A stretch of DNA of 64,000 bases, taken from NCBI RefSeq assembly GCF_029194005.1, contig NZ_JARFVA010000005.1, forward strand, positions 1 to 64,000. The letters are read 5' to 3'. Position numbers and translations under genes: made by a program. The DNA is from Flagellimonas okinawensis. Its GTDB lineage: Bacteria; Bacteroidota; Bacteroidia; Flavobacteriales; Flavobacteriaceae. Below are positions 51,524-60,377 of this stretch, one piece after another. The notes beneath the pieces were generated by a model that saw only the letters and a program-made list of their open reading frames with translations, was not told the origin of the DNA and ran no database searches. The first letter of the stretch is position 1, and the number at the start of each line of letters is the position of its first letter.

Positions 51524-53146
51524 TTATTCTGTTTTGGTGAACCAAAGGTTACGTACCCTACCATTACTGATATGGGCGCCCGTGATCTTTCCGTTCTTTC
51601 GCTGTATCCTAATGTTCGATAAGGGGTACCTACCTTTCAAAAGGTCGTTTTTTCGCAATTCCAATGGTAGTTTCCCATGCCGTATATGATGGGCGTACCA
51701 TGTACCGTTTTCATAGTGGATGGTATATGTGGTCTCCAATTCGGGACTGTAATAGGAACCTGCATATTCAGCCCCCGTTGTAAGTTTCGATGCGCCTTTT
51801 TCAAGTTTTGAAAACACCTTGGGACTTCCGCTTGCGGGATAGTAGGTCATCTTTTCCCTGTCAAATGTGATGCGGTCATCATCGCCCTCGGCCAAAGCTG
51901 AGAACTCATCGCTTTTGATGGGCAGAAAGGCTTTGTTGCCCATAAACAAGGTGTCCCCTTCCAGTGTGATTCTTTCCTCAGTATAGGTGGTATCGTCCCA
52001 AAAGGTGCCCGTATAGGCATTTTTTTGTTCCCTGGTCAGCTCCACCGCTCGCAGGTCTTTTTGTCGCGGCGTTTTACCAAAAACGATAGAGGCAATCCGT
52101 TCCGATTTATCAGCCGGTGCGGCAGTGGAAAAATTGGTCACTATGGCAATACTTGTCCTCTTTTCCGGGAAAACGGAAATATTGGACCTAAAGCCCCCTA
52201 TGGAACCGCCGTGGCCGATTCTTTTCTCCCCGAGCAGTTCGTCCACATTGACCCCGAGGGCATATTGGTTGTGACTGCCATCGTTCAAGGGATCCAAGGT
52301 CTGCATCATATCGAAGGCCGGTTTCCATCCGGGCAAAGGGTCGTAATAATTTTTGAGATAGGATATCAGGTCCATGGTCGTGGTGTGCATGTTCCCGGAG
52401 CCTACATAGCCCCAATATTCCACTGCCCTTGCAAACCCTTCCGTTCGTCGGTAGTACGAAGTGGCATTGTTGGGTACAATGTGGTCATAATCCGCCTCGA
52501 CATAGGTATCTGTCATTCCCAATGGTTCGAATACCTCTTCCCGCATATAGGCGACAAATGATCTGCCCGTTACTTTTTCTATGATATTGGCCAAGAACAT
52601 ATAACCGGTGTTGCAGTACATGTATTCGGATCCCGGCTCAAAATTGAGCTCTTGTTGTTTGGCCATGATCCGGTCCACATCTTCATTGGTACGGGTATCA
52701 TCGTTCCGCCAGCCGGCCAGTCCAAACAGGGCGTGAAGGCTTCTAAGTCCACTGGTATGATGGAGCATTTGCCTGATCGTGACCTGTTGTCCAAAAGGGG
52801 CAAGTCCCTCGATATACCTGTCGATGGTATCATCTATCGATAGTTTGCCCTCCAAGTGCAACTTCACAATGCCCAGAGCACTGAATTGCTTGGATACCGA
52901 GGCGACATTGAATTGGGTCCCCGTGGTATTGGGCACCAAATATTCCATACTGGCCAGTCCGTAGGCCTTGGAGAAGACCAGCTGGTCCCCTTGCATGACG
53001 GCAATGGCGCCCCCTGGATGATCGGGACGGTTCCACGCGATGAACAGACTGTCAATTTGCGCCCATTGTTTTTCATTGATCTGTGCATTGGCCTGTAGTG
53101 ATATGGCCAATGCGAGGGCGGTCAAAAGTTTGGATACCGATTTCAT
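51524..53146 (-). CDS. Exported serine hydrolase with C-terminal beta domain
   Basis: Protein of 540 residues with a signal peptide (about 1-21). The beta-lactamase/D-aminopeptidase-type domain (about 25-360) shows SVSKQFSALGIVKLH (SxxK, about 83), MYCNTGYMFLANII (YxN, about 174) and GHGGSIGGFRSN (HxG, about 308). A lipocalin-like beta domain follows (about 390-540: YTGTFWDDTTYTEERITLEG, then YAGSYYSPELETTY), as in D-aminopeptidase DmpB/DAP-like proteins. Follows the M20 peptidase gene by 6 bp. Hydrolysis of D-amino acid peptides fits both the family and its neighbours. Confidence 0.83.
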   Translation of the reverse strand: MKSVSKLLTALALAISLQANAQINEKQWAQIDSLFIAWNRPDHPGGAIAVMQGDQLVFSKAYGLASMEYLVPNTTGTQFNVASVSKQFSALGIVKLHLEGKLSIDDTIDRYIEGLAPFGQQVTIRQMLHHTSGLRSLHALFGLAGWRNDDTRTNEDVDRIMAKQQELNFEPGSEYMYCNTGYMFLANIIEKVTGRSFVAYMREEVFEPLGMTDTYVEADYDHIVPNNATSYYRRTEGFARAVEYWGYVGSGNMHTTTMDLISYLKNYYDPLPGWKPAFDMMQTLDPLNDGSHNQYALGVNVDELLGEKRIGHGGSIGGFRSNISVFPEKRTSIAIVTNFSTAAPADKSERIASIVFGKTPRQKDLRAVELTREQKNAYTGTFWDDTTYTEERITLEGDTLFMGNKAFLPIKSDEFSALAEGDDDRITFDREKMTYYPASGSPKVFSKLEKGASKLTTGAEYAGSYYSPELETTYTIHYENGTWYAHHIRHGKLPLELRKNDLLKGRYPLSNIRIQRKNGKITGAHISNGRVRNLWFTKTE

Positions 53147-53152
53147 GCTTGC

Positions 53153-54460
53153 TTATTTGTCCAGTCCTGCTTCGGACAAGGTGATCAACAGCGCCAATTG
53201 GATGGACTCATCGCCTTCCTCGTCGTTCAGGTACCATTCGTGGAGGGAGTGTGCCCCGCCTCCTTGGCCTCCCCTTCCGATACATACGGCGGGAATGCCC
53301 TTTGCCACCGGAATATTGATATTGGTGGAACCACGGCCCAATCTTGGTGTTTCCCCGAATAACTTGGTCGCCGCCATGGTCCTCTGGATCAAGGGTAGGG
53401 AAGCAGGTAGCTCCCCGGATGGCCTGTCACCGATTTTGATCAGTTCGTAATCGACCTCTCCCCGGACACCACTGGCATTGTATTGCGTGATCGCTTTTTC
53501 CACCGAATTCTTGAAAATGGCCTCTATCTCATCGAGGTTTTTAGGGTCGATGGCCCGCATGTCCACTTCCATCCAAGATTCAAAGGGGATAGAGTTCACC
53601 GAGGTTCCCCCACCGATCCTGCCCACATTGAAACTCGTTTTGGGGATATCACCTGAGGTGTAGGCCCAAGCATCCTTGGAAAAGATATCGATGGCCTTGC
53701 CCAGTGCATGATGTGGATTTGCCAGTCCGAAAGCTCCCCAGGAGTGACCTCCCTGTCCCTTAATGAGCAATTTGTAGCGTTTGGAGCCAAGTCCGGCATT
53801 GCTGATCCGTCCCAAACTGCCACCGTCGATCGCTATCCAGGAGTCTATGTCCAGTCCCGACTCGTTGAACAAATATTTCATGCCCCTGAGGTCGCCAAGA
53901 CCTTCTTCACCTACGGTGCCCACGATCAGTAGGTCTTTTTCCGTTTTGATCTCGGCCTTGTTCATGGCCTTGAGCATACTGATCAACATGGCAAGGCCAC
54001 GGGTGTCATCCCCGATGCCCGGCGCTTTTAGGGTATCGCCCACTTTTTGTACGCTTACATCGGTGCCTTGAGGAAAGACCACGTCCAGATGGGCGTCCAC
54101 GCCCACATAGCCCGAAGCCCCCGATGTGCCTTTTCGAAGACCGATCACATTGCCCACCTTGTCCGTCCAAAGGCTGTCCACTCCTGCCTCTTCCAACATT
54201 TTTGCGAAGACCTTGCCTCTTTCGTCCTCCATGAAGGGTGGGGCCAATACTTCTGTCAGTGTGATCAGGTCGGCCGTGGTCTCGTCCATTTGTGACCTTA
54301 TATGGGAGAAGGCCTCCTTGACCTTTTTGGATTTATACAGACGATCGACCTCCTTACTGTATTTTTTGTCAATTTCAGTGCTTCCCTGGGCGAAGACCGA
54401 ACAGGTCGAAAATCCCAAGGTCATCAAAATGCCCAATGTAATATGTTTCATAATTTTCAT
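53153..54460 (-). CDS. Exported M20-family zinc metallopeptidase
   Basis: Protein of 435 residues with a signal peptide (about 1-25). Di-zinc M20 motifs: GVDAHLDVVFP (first His and Asp, about 120), GIGDDTRGLAML (bridging Asp, about 150), VGTVGEEGLGDLRG (catalytic Glu pair, about 185), and the late His in GGAHSLHEWY (about 410). It resembles the peptidase T/aminoacyl-tripeptidase branch. It lies 6 bp before the D-aminoacylase stop, so co-transcription is certain by layout. Confidence 0.87.
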   Translation of the reverse strand: MKIMKHITLGILMTLGFSTCSVFAQGSTEIDKKYSKEVDRLYKSKKVKEAFSHIRSQMDETTADLITLTEVLAPPFMEDERGKVFAKMLEEAGVDSLWTDKVGNVIGLRKGTSGASGYVGVDAHLDVVFPQGTDVSVQKVGDTLKAPGIGDDTRGLAMLISMLKAMNKAEIKTEKDLLIVGTVGEEGLGDLRGMKYLFNESGLDIDSWIAIDGGSLGRISNAGLGSKRYKLLIKGQGGHSWGAFGLANPHHALGKAIDIFSKDAWAYTSGDIPKTSFNVGRIGGGTSVNSIPFESWMEVDMRAIDPKNLDEIEAIFKNSVEKAITQYNASGVRGEVDYELIKIGDRPSGELPASLPLIQRTMAATKLFGETPRLGRGSTNINIPVAKGIPAVCIGRGGQGGGAHSLHEWYLNDEEGDESIQLALLITLSEAGLDK

Positions 54461-54466
54461 GGTATA

Positions 54467-56059
54467 CTATTGTTTTCTTAAAACTTTTCCTGATTTGATA
54501 TCCTTGAACTCCCCTTGGTCCACAGCGATGCCCCCGTTGACGATCACGTAGTGGATGCCTTCCGAATATTGGTGCGGTTTTTCGAAAGTGGCCTTGTCGA
54601 TGACCGTGTTCGGATCGAAAACCGTAATGTCGGCCCTGAGTCCCTCCTGTATCGATCCGCGATCGGATAGTTGAAGGCTCTGTGCCGGTAAATAGGTCAT
54701 CTTGCGTATGGCCTCACTGAGTTCCAAAGTATTCTTTTCCCGCACATAACGCCCCAAGACCCTTGGAAAGGTACCGTACCACCTGGGGTGGGGGTGTCCC
54801 ATGCCGGGCTCTACCAACCGACCGTCCGAGCCGATCATGGTGAAGGGGTGTTTCATGATGCGTTCCACATCCTCCTCTGCCATGGCGTGGAACACACAGG
54901 AAGCCCCGCCGTTCAATTGGGCCTTGATGACCATCTCCGCGCCATTTTCCACGGAGGGCTCCATATCGTTCTCTTCGCACCAAAATTTCAAGGTCTTGCC
55001 CTCCAGCCCGGGTTCCCAGGCCACTTTTGCGAATTGTATCCTGTCCAGGTCGGAACCGCCCCGGTCATTGAGGATGTTGAAGACGATACCGTTTTTTATG
55101 CTGTCGCGCAGAACGGGATCGGCCACCCGCGCCTTGAACGCTTCTTGTCCACCGGCCCTGGCCCAACTGGGAATGAGCACGGAAATGCCCGTATAGCTCG
55201 CTGCATAGGGATACTGGTCCATTTTAATGTCCAGTCCTTTGGCTCTTGCGGAATCCACCATGGCAAGGGTCCTTGCGCTTTTGCCCCACATCGGCTTTCC
55301 GATGGCCTTGTGATGGGTCAGCACAACGGGGATATCGGCATCTTCCGATATCTTAATGGCCTCTGCCACCGCATCGAAGAGTCCAAGTCCCTCTTCCCTA
55401 AGGTGCGAGGTGTAGATGCCACCATGGCCGGAGGCGACCTTGGACAAACTGATGACCTCATCGACCTTGGAGAAGGCACCGGGCAGATACTTCAGTCCCG
55501 TGGATATACCAAAGGCACCATCTTTCATAGCACTGTCCACTTGGGCCTCCATCGCCTTGAGTTCCTCTTGGGTGGGGGTCCTGTCCTCCAATCCCATAAT
55601 GTTTCTTCTGATCGTGTTGTGACCGACCAAATAGGCCACGTTCATTCCAACGCCCTTTTGTTGGAGACTGTCCATATAGGGTTGTAAAGGATAAGGGGAA
55701 CTTCCATCGGGTCCCCCAAGGGCCGTGGTCACCCCTTGTCGCACATGGCTTTCACAGGAATTCAGTTCCATGATCGGCTCAATATGGGTGTGCATATCTA
55801 TAAAACCAGGGGAGACGGCCATTCCCGTGGCATCTATGATTTTATCCGCCTTGGCGTTTTTGAGGTCGCCGAGGGCCACGATCATGGAATCCTTGATCCC
55901 GATGTCGGTCTGCGCAGGGTCGCCCCCCTTGCCATCATATACCGATCCGTTGAGGATCAACAGATCGTAGGTTTCACCCGGACCGCAGGATGTGATCCAT
56001 AGCAGGCATGCTCCCAATAGCGCTAAAATACGTGTGCTGGAATTTATTTTGGTCATCAT
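54467..56059 (-). CDS. N-acyl-D-amino-acid deacylase (D-aminoacylase), lipoprotein
   Basis: Amidohydrolase of 530 residues with a lipobox (WITSC, Cys near 25). It releases free D-amino acids from N-acyl forms. Motifs: VSPGFIDMHTHIEP (HxH, about 90), GISTGLKYLPGAFS (about 190), IYTSHLREEGLGLF (His, about 215), VVLTHHKAIGKPMW (about 246) and IGSDGRLVEPGMGHPHPR (catalytic Asp, about 393). The spacing is that of the D-aminoacylase group. It follows the aminotransferase gene by 11 bp. Confidence 0.9.
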   Translation of the reverse strand: MMTKINSSTRILALLGACLLWITSCGPGETYDLLILNGSVYDGKGGDPAQTDIGIKDSMIVALGDLKNAKADKIIDATGMAVSPGFIDMHTHIEPIMELNSCESHVRQGVTTALGGPDGSSPYPLQPYMDSLQQKGVGMNVAYLVGHNTIRRNIMGLEDRTPTQEELKAMEAQVDSAMKDGAFGISTGLKYLPGAFSKVDEVISLSKVASGHGGIYTSHLREEGLGLFDAVAEAIKISEDADIPVVLTHHKAIGKPMWGKSARTLAMVDSARAKGLDIKMDQYPYAASYTGISVLIPSWARAGGQEAFKARVADPVLRDSIKNGIVFNILNDRGGSDLDRIQFAKVAWEPGLEGKTLKFWCEENDMEPSVENGAEMVIKAQLNGGASCVFHAMAEEDVERIMKHPFTMIGSDGRLVEPGMGHPHPRWYGTFPRVLGRYVREKNTLELSEAIRKMTYLPAQSLQLSDRGSIQEGLRADITVFDPNTVIDKATFEKPHQYSEGIHYVIVNGGIAVDQGEFKDIKSGKVLRKQ

Positions 56060-56070
56060 AAAATGGTTGT

Positions 56071-56970
56071 TTAAAGAGTGGTTTCGGCTGTATCCTTTTC
56101 CCTGAGCAGTGCAAAGGCCCCCTGTAATTTTTTGGTCGTTCGCCCAACCTCATCACCATGCCCAAAGCTGTGGTCCCCCAATTGGGAGATCGAAGCGATC
56201 TGGGTCGTGGTGCCCGTAAAAAAGGCCTCGTCCATATCCGGTATTTCCTCTTCCCTCAAAGGGCGTTCCATTACCGGGATCCCCAGCTCACCACAGAGTT
56301 GGAGCACGATCTTCCTGGTAATGCCGTTGAGGATATGTTCATCGGCCGGATGGGTGATCACCGTGCCGTCCCTGACGAAAAAAATATTGGTATGGGACCC
56401 TTCGGTCAGGATGCCATTACGGACCAGGGCAGCTTCATCGTTCCCGGACTCCATGGCCGCTTCGTTGGTCATGATATTGCCCAATAGGGAAATGGACTTG
56501 ATATCACAGCGATGCCACCTGAAATCGCTCTCTATAATGGCCTTCATCCGCTTTGGGTTGATCGGGGGCAGTTCATAGGGCAGGGCATACATCATCACAC
56601 TGGCCGCTGCCCCTTTGGGGTAAGCGTGTTTTCTGGGGGCAATGCCCCGGGTCACTTGCATATAGATCAGAGAGGACTTTTGGGATAGTCCCGAAGCACT
56701 GAGCAAACCGATCAACGCATCGTCGATGTCCCTTACATCGAAAAGGATGCTTATTTTGTCCAGATTGTCCTGTAAGCGGTCCAAATGGGCCTTCTTGTAG
56801 AAAATGCCGTTTTCCAATTGCACCATCACCTCGTAAATCCCGTCCCCGAACAGAAATCCGCGATCGAACACCGAGATTTTAGCATCATGGGAATCCAGTA
56901 TTTCTCCGTTTAGATATACTTTTTTGGGGAAGTTTCCTGTGGGCAACATTTTTGGTCGGTTTTGGTCCAA
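56071..56970 (-). CDS. Class IV aminotransferase, D-amino-acid transaminase-like
   Basis: PLP enzyme of 299 residues. The fold-type IV marks are present: KVYLNGEILDSHDAKISVFDRGFLFGD opening (positions about 18-44), the PLP Lys in RCDIKSISLLGNIM (about 155), and EGSHTNIFFV plus TGTTTQIASI for phosphate binding. CDIKS context and this spacing fit D-amino-acid transaminase better than branched-chain or ADC-lyase forms. It has no signal peptide, so it acts on D-amino acids after import. First gene of the operon with the D-aminoacylase. Confidence 0.83.
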   Translation of the reverse strand: MDQNRPKMLPTGNFPKKVYLNGEILDSHDAKISVFDRGFLFGDGIYEVMVQLENGIFYKKAHLDRLQDNLDKISILFDVRDIDDALIGLLSASGLSQKSSLIYMQVTRGIAPRKHAYPKGAAASVMMYALPYELPPINPKRMKAIIESDFRWHRCDIKSISLLGNIMTNEAAMESGNDEAALVRNGILTEGSHTNIFFVRDGTVITHPADEHILNGITRKIVLQLCGELGIPVMERPLREEEIPDMDEAFFTGTTTQIASISQLGDHSFGHGDEVGRTTKKLQGAFALLREKDTAETTL

Positions 56971-57191
56971 AGGACCTTTAGGCCCTTTACACGCATCTTG
57001 ATCGTGAAAATACTCGATATTTTTCTAAATTAAAATCCAGTGTGGAAGTTTAGTCCACCACAGGATGAATTTTATGGAATTTTGGAAAAGCATGGGTACT
57101 TTTTGAGGAAATAAAGGTCCTTGCCCATGGAATTGATCGGGAAACTTTCATTTTTGAAGGGATTTGACGTACTTCACAAAAAAGAAGGCCT

Positions 57192-57713
57192 ATGATCATT
57201 TTTGTTGATATGGACGAGGTAATCGCCGACGCTTACCAAGCCCATATAGATATTTATAACCAGGAATACAATGCCGATATAAAGGCGGAGGAGTGCATGG
57301 GCAAGGAGTTTTGGCAATGTGTGCCCAAGGCCCACCAACAATCCATCAAGGACCATACCCGAAGGGATGGGTTTTTCAAGGACCTGAAACTGATCGAGGG
57401 AAGCCGTGAGGTGCTCAGGGAACTCAGCGCAAGGCACCAAGTGTACATCGCCTCGGCCGCCATGGAGTTTCCGCAATCCCTTCGTGAAAAATCGGATTGG
57501 CTGGATGCATACTTTCCCTTCATTCCCTGGCAGAACAGGATACTCTGTGGTGACAAGCACGTGCTCAAAGGGGACGTGCTGATCGATGACCGCAGCAAAA
57601 ACCTTGGACCTTTCGATGGTCGCTCCATTATGTTCACCTCACCGCACAATACCCAAGTGGACTTATTCGAGCGCGCCGATACCTGGGAGGACATCGCAAA
57701 GAAACTTTTGTAA
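57192..57713 (+). CDS. 5'(3')-deoxyribonucleotidase, HAD superfamily
   Basis: HAD-type phosphatase of 173 residues. Motif I is FVDMDEVIADAY (DxDxV, about residue 5), motif II is in YIASAAMEF and motif III is KHVLKGDVLIDDRSKNLGPF (Asp pair near 128). The short cap and length match the cytosolic NT5C group, which removes phosphate from deoxynucleoside monophosphates. It starts a + strand run of three genes. It ends 10 bp before the esterase. Confidence 0.87.
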   Translation: MIIFVDMDEVIADAYQAHIDIYNQEYNADIKAEECMGKEFWQCVPKAHQQSIKDHTRRDGFFKDLKLIEGSREVLRELSARHQVYIASAAMEFPQSLREKSDWLDAYFPFIPWQNRILCGDKHVLKGDVLIDDRSKNLGPFDGRSIMFTSPHNTQVDLFERADTWEDIAKKLL

Positions 57714-57723
57714 CTTGCCACCT

Positions 57724-58443
57724 ATGCAAAGGACACTGCCCAAGATCGTTTCCCTACTGTTCATTTTGATGCTACAGGCCTGTGCGGCACAGTCACATCT
57801 GATCCAGGATGAACTGCAGACGGTCACCAAGGAGAACCTGAAATATTACCTTTATTATCCAGAGAATTATTTCGAATCCAAAGAGGATTTCGGTCTGTTG
57901 CTGTTTCTTCATGGAGGTGGTGAGTCGGGCAGGAACCTCGAAGAGATCAAGGATACGGGACCGCCCAAAATGTTGGCCGAGGGAAAACAGTTCCCATTTT
58001 TGATATTGGCCCCTCAAAACTCCCATGCCAAAAAATGGTGGAACACCGAAGCAGTGGTCCAACTCCTGGATTCGGTGGCCAATGTCCATCGGGTGGACAA
58101 GAAAAGAATATACCTCACCGGACTCAGTAGGGGAGGCAGTGCGTGTTGGGAGCTGGCGACACAGTATCCCAAAAAGTTCGCGGCCATGGCCGTTGTCTGC
58201 GGAATGACCCCATTGCCCTATGCGCACTGGATAGATAGGGAGCTGCCCATCTGGGTCTTCCATGGGGACCGGGACGAGGTCATCCAAGTGGGGGAATCGG
58301 ACAGGATGGTGGCCAAATTACGGGAAATGGGACACGAGGTCAGGTATACGCGTTACAAAGGTGTCGGGCACAATGCTTGGGGCAGGGCCTATACCACGGA
58401 TTCCCTGTATACCTGGATCAACGCACAAAAACGAATCAATTGA
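57724..58443 (+). CDS. Exported alpha/beta hydrolase, esterase/phospholipase-like
   Basis: About 239 residues from the ATG at 57724, which begins a lipoprotein signal (MQRTLPKIVSLLFILMLQAC); the longer frame from 57586 overlaps the deoxyribonucleotidase and is rejected. Motifs: LLFLHGGGESGRN (oxyanion side, about 60), YLTGLSRGGSACWE (nucleophile Ser, about 133), the Asp in VFHGDRDEVI (about 185) and His in GVGHNAWGRA (about 218). It belongs to the prolyl-oligopeptidase/carboxylesterase group used by PHB-depolymerase-like and feruloyl-type esterases. Confidence 0.83.
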   Translation: MQRTLPKIVSLLFILMLQACAAQSHLIQDELQTVTKENLKYYLYYPENYFESKEDFGLLLFLHGGGESGRNLEEIKDTGPPKMLAEGKQFPFLILAPQNSHAKKWWNTEAVVQLLDSVANVHRVDKKRIYLTGLSRGGSACWELATQYPKKFAAMAVVCGMTPLPYAHWIDRELPIWVFHGDRDEVIQVGESDRMVAKLREMGHEVRYTRYKGVGHNAWGRAYTTDSLYTWINAQKRIN

Positions 58444-58448
58444 GATAG

Positions 58449-59180
58449 ATGAAGTACCGAATGGTTTTATGGACCTTTTTATGGGTCGCAGTTTTGGGAT
58501 GTAAACAGAGGGATAAAGCCGGGCAACAGGATCCGGCCCCGACGAAAGCACAAATGGTATCGGATACCGTCGAGGTCGACTCCCTGCCACAAGGGGACGA
58601 ACCCCTTTACAGGACCTTCGATGGACTTGCGGATACCACCTTTGTGCGGCTTGCCGATTTCAGCGGGGATTTTGAATATGATATGCGCTATGCCACCGAA
58701 AACAACTTTCTGAAGGCCAAGGTCTATGAATGTCCGGAGTGCTATACCCGTGTCAAAACGGCCAAAGCCCTGATAGCGGCCAACCGGGAATTTTTGAAAA
58801 AGGGGGCCAAGATAAAGTTCTTTGATTGCTACCGGCCCAATTCAGTGCAGTACAAAATGTGGGAAATCGTGCCCAATCCACAATATGTGGCCAATCCCGA
58901 CAAGGGATCGATCCATAACAAGGGCGGTGCCGTGGACATTACCTTGGTGGACCTCGATGGCAACGAACTGGACATGGGAACGGATTTCGATTATTTCGGA
59001 AAAAGGGCCTATCACGATAACCTGGACCTTCCACAAGAGATCTTGGACAATCGGAAACTATTGAAGGAGACCATGGAAGCGCATGGTTTTTGGTCGATAC
59101 GTACCGAGTGGTGGCACTATAACCTTTCGGCAGCTTCCAATGACCCGGTGGCCAATTTTAAATGGGATTGCCCGAACTGA
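58449..59180 (+). CDS. D-Ala-D-Ala dipeptidase, VanX/DdpX type (M15), lipoprotein
   Basis: Zinc dipeptidase of 243 residues with a lipobox (VAVLGC, Cys near 18). It cleaves D-Ala-D-Ala. M15 motifs: FFDCYRPNSVQYKMW (Arg for substrate), SIHNKGGAVDITLV (SxHxxGxAxD, zinc His and Asp, about 157) and RTEWWHYNLS (ExxH, about 220). No vanA/vanH genes are nearby, so resistance is unlikely; peptidoglycan recycling or use of D-peptides fits the neighbourhood. It follows the esterase by 5 bp. Confidence 0.88.
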   Translation: MKYRMVLWTFLWVAVLGCKQRDKAGQQDPAPTKAQMVSDTVEVDSLPQGDEPLYRTFDGLADTTFVRLADFSGDFEYDMRYATENNFLKAKVYECPECYTRVKTAKALIAANREFLKKGAKIKFFDCYRPNSVQYKMWEIVPNPQYVANPDKGSIHNKGGAVDITLVDLDGNELDMGTDFDYFGKRAYHDNLDLPQEILDNRKLLKETMEAHGFWSIRTEWWHYNLSAASNDPVANFKWDCPN

Positions 59181-59191
59181 TCGGTTCCCCT

Positions 59192-60370
59192 TCATATCTT
59201 TTCGCAATCCATGAGGATCAGGCTGTCCGTGCAAGTTTTCGTAAAGAACAGATAGCGCTCACCACCATCCTTTATCTTGTGCTTTTTGCGGAGTTCAGCT
59301 ACCGGTACCGGGAAATTACGGACGGTGATGTTCGCTTTGGAAGCCCCCAGGGCCTTGAGCGATTTTTTGGAATAGGGCAGTACCTGTCGGATGCGGAACC
59401 TCCTGCCCGGAAAATCGATCGGCCGCTCTGCGGTGTACAGATGTGAGTGCTGGTGCAATTTTACCAAGCCGTAGCGATTGGCCACGGACCTGAAACCGCC
59501 CGACTTTAGTATGGCCGCATTGGGTTCGTACAAAAATGACAGGGGTTCCCCATAGCTTACCTTCTCGGCCCGTTCCGACTCCATTTCAAAATCGAAGGTA
59601 TCCTTCCCATCCTTGGAAAGGTTCACGGTCCTGATGGCAATGCTTCCGGTATACCCTTTCTCCAATACAAAGAGCAGTTCCTTTACTTCGTTGTCCAGTG
59701 CCACCACATGGACCTCTTTGACATGTCCCAGTTCTTCGATGCCCATTTTGATATCCAAAAGGGGGGATGTTTTTACCAAAACATGCCGTGTTTTTTCAAA
59801 GAGCAGTTCAAGGTTATCGGGCAGGTCGGGAAGGCAGTCCGCCAATAGGAAGACCTTGCCCTTTTTGTCGTTTCTTCGGGAAGGGTCGACATAGATCCAA
59901 TCAAATAAAAGGGAAGACTCCCGTAGATATTCCAGACCGTCCTTTGCGATACAATGGATGTTTTCCCGTCCCAGGACCTTAAAATTGTGACCTGCTATCC
60001 CACTGAGTTCAGGGTCGATCTCACAGTGGATGACACGCTCCATTCGCTTGGAAAAAAAATAACTGTCCACACCAAAGCCGCCGGTGAGGTCGGCCAAGGT
60101 TTCCCCCTTTACGATCCCTGCCTTGTATGCGGCGGTCCCTTCCGAACTTGTTTGTTCAATGTTCAATTTGTTCGGGTAGTAGATATGTTGGCTCTGGTAC
60201 CATGTGGGCAGTTTGTCCCTGCACTTTTTCTTCGCTTCGATTTGAGTGGCCAGTTCTTTGGCCGATACCCCTTCGAAATGTGGGGAATGCAGTAAAACTG
60301 ACATGATGTCAGACGATATATTATCCGATATAAAATCCTGTACACCAGTATTTAATATATCTTTATTCAA
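59192..60370 (-). CDS. THUMP-like class I methyltransferase
   Basis: Protein of 392 residues. After an N-terminal helical part, the SAM-binding motif is LADLTGGFGVDSYFFSKRM (about 95-113), followed by IHCEIDPELSGIAGHNF and the catalytic-type motif WIYVDPSRRNDKKG (DPxR). The C-terminal 150 residues match the THUMP-like domain that Bacteroidota fuse to this methyltransferase. The target is presumably RNA, but which base is not known. Convergent with the dipeptidase; 7 bp separates it from the AI-2E gene. Confidence 0.85.
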   Translation of the reverse strand: MNKDILNTGVQDFISDNISSDIMSVLLHSPHFEGVSAKELATQIEAKKKCRDKLPTWYQSQHIYYPNKLNIEQTSSEGTAAYKAGIVKGETLADLTGGFGVDSYFFSKRMERVIHCEIDPELSGIAGHNFKVLGRENIHCIAKDGLEYLRESSLLFDWIYVDPSRRNDKKGKVFLLADCLPDLPDNLELLFEKTRHVLVKTSPLLDIKMGIEELGHVKEVHVVALDNEVKELLFVLEKGYTGSIAIRTVNLSKDGKDTFDFEMESERAEKVSYGEPLSFLYEPNAAILKSGGFRSVANRYGLVKLHQHSHLYTAERPIDFPGRRFRIRQVLPYSKKSLKALGASKANITVRNFPVPVAELRKKHKIKDGGERYLFFTKTCTDSLILMDCEKI

Positions 60371-60377
60371 ACCAACA

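Noticed and set aside
58449..59180. Vancomycin resistance locus
   Set aside because: The VanX-type gene has no vanH/vanA/vanR/vanS partners and sits beside an esterase and peptide-use genes.
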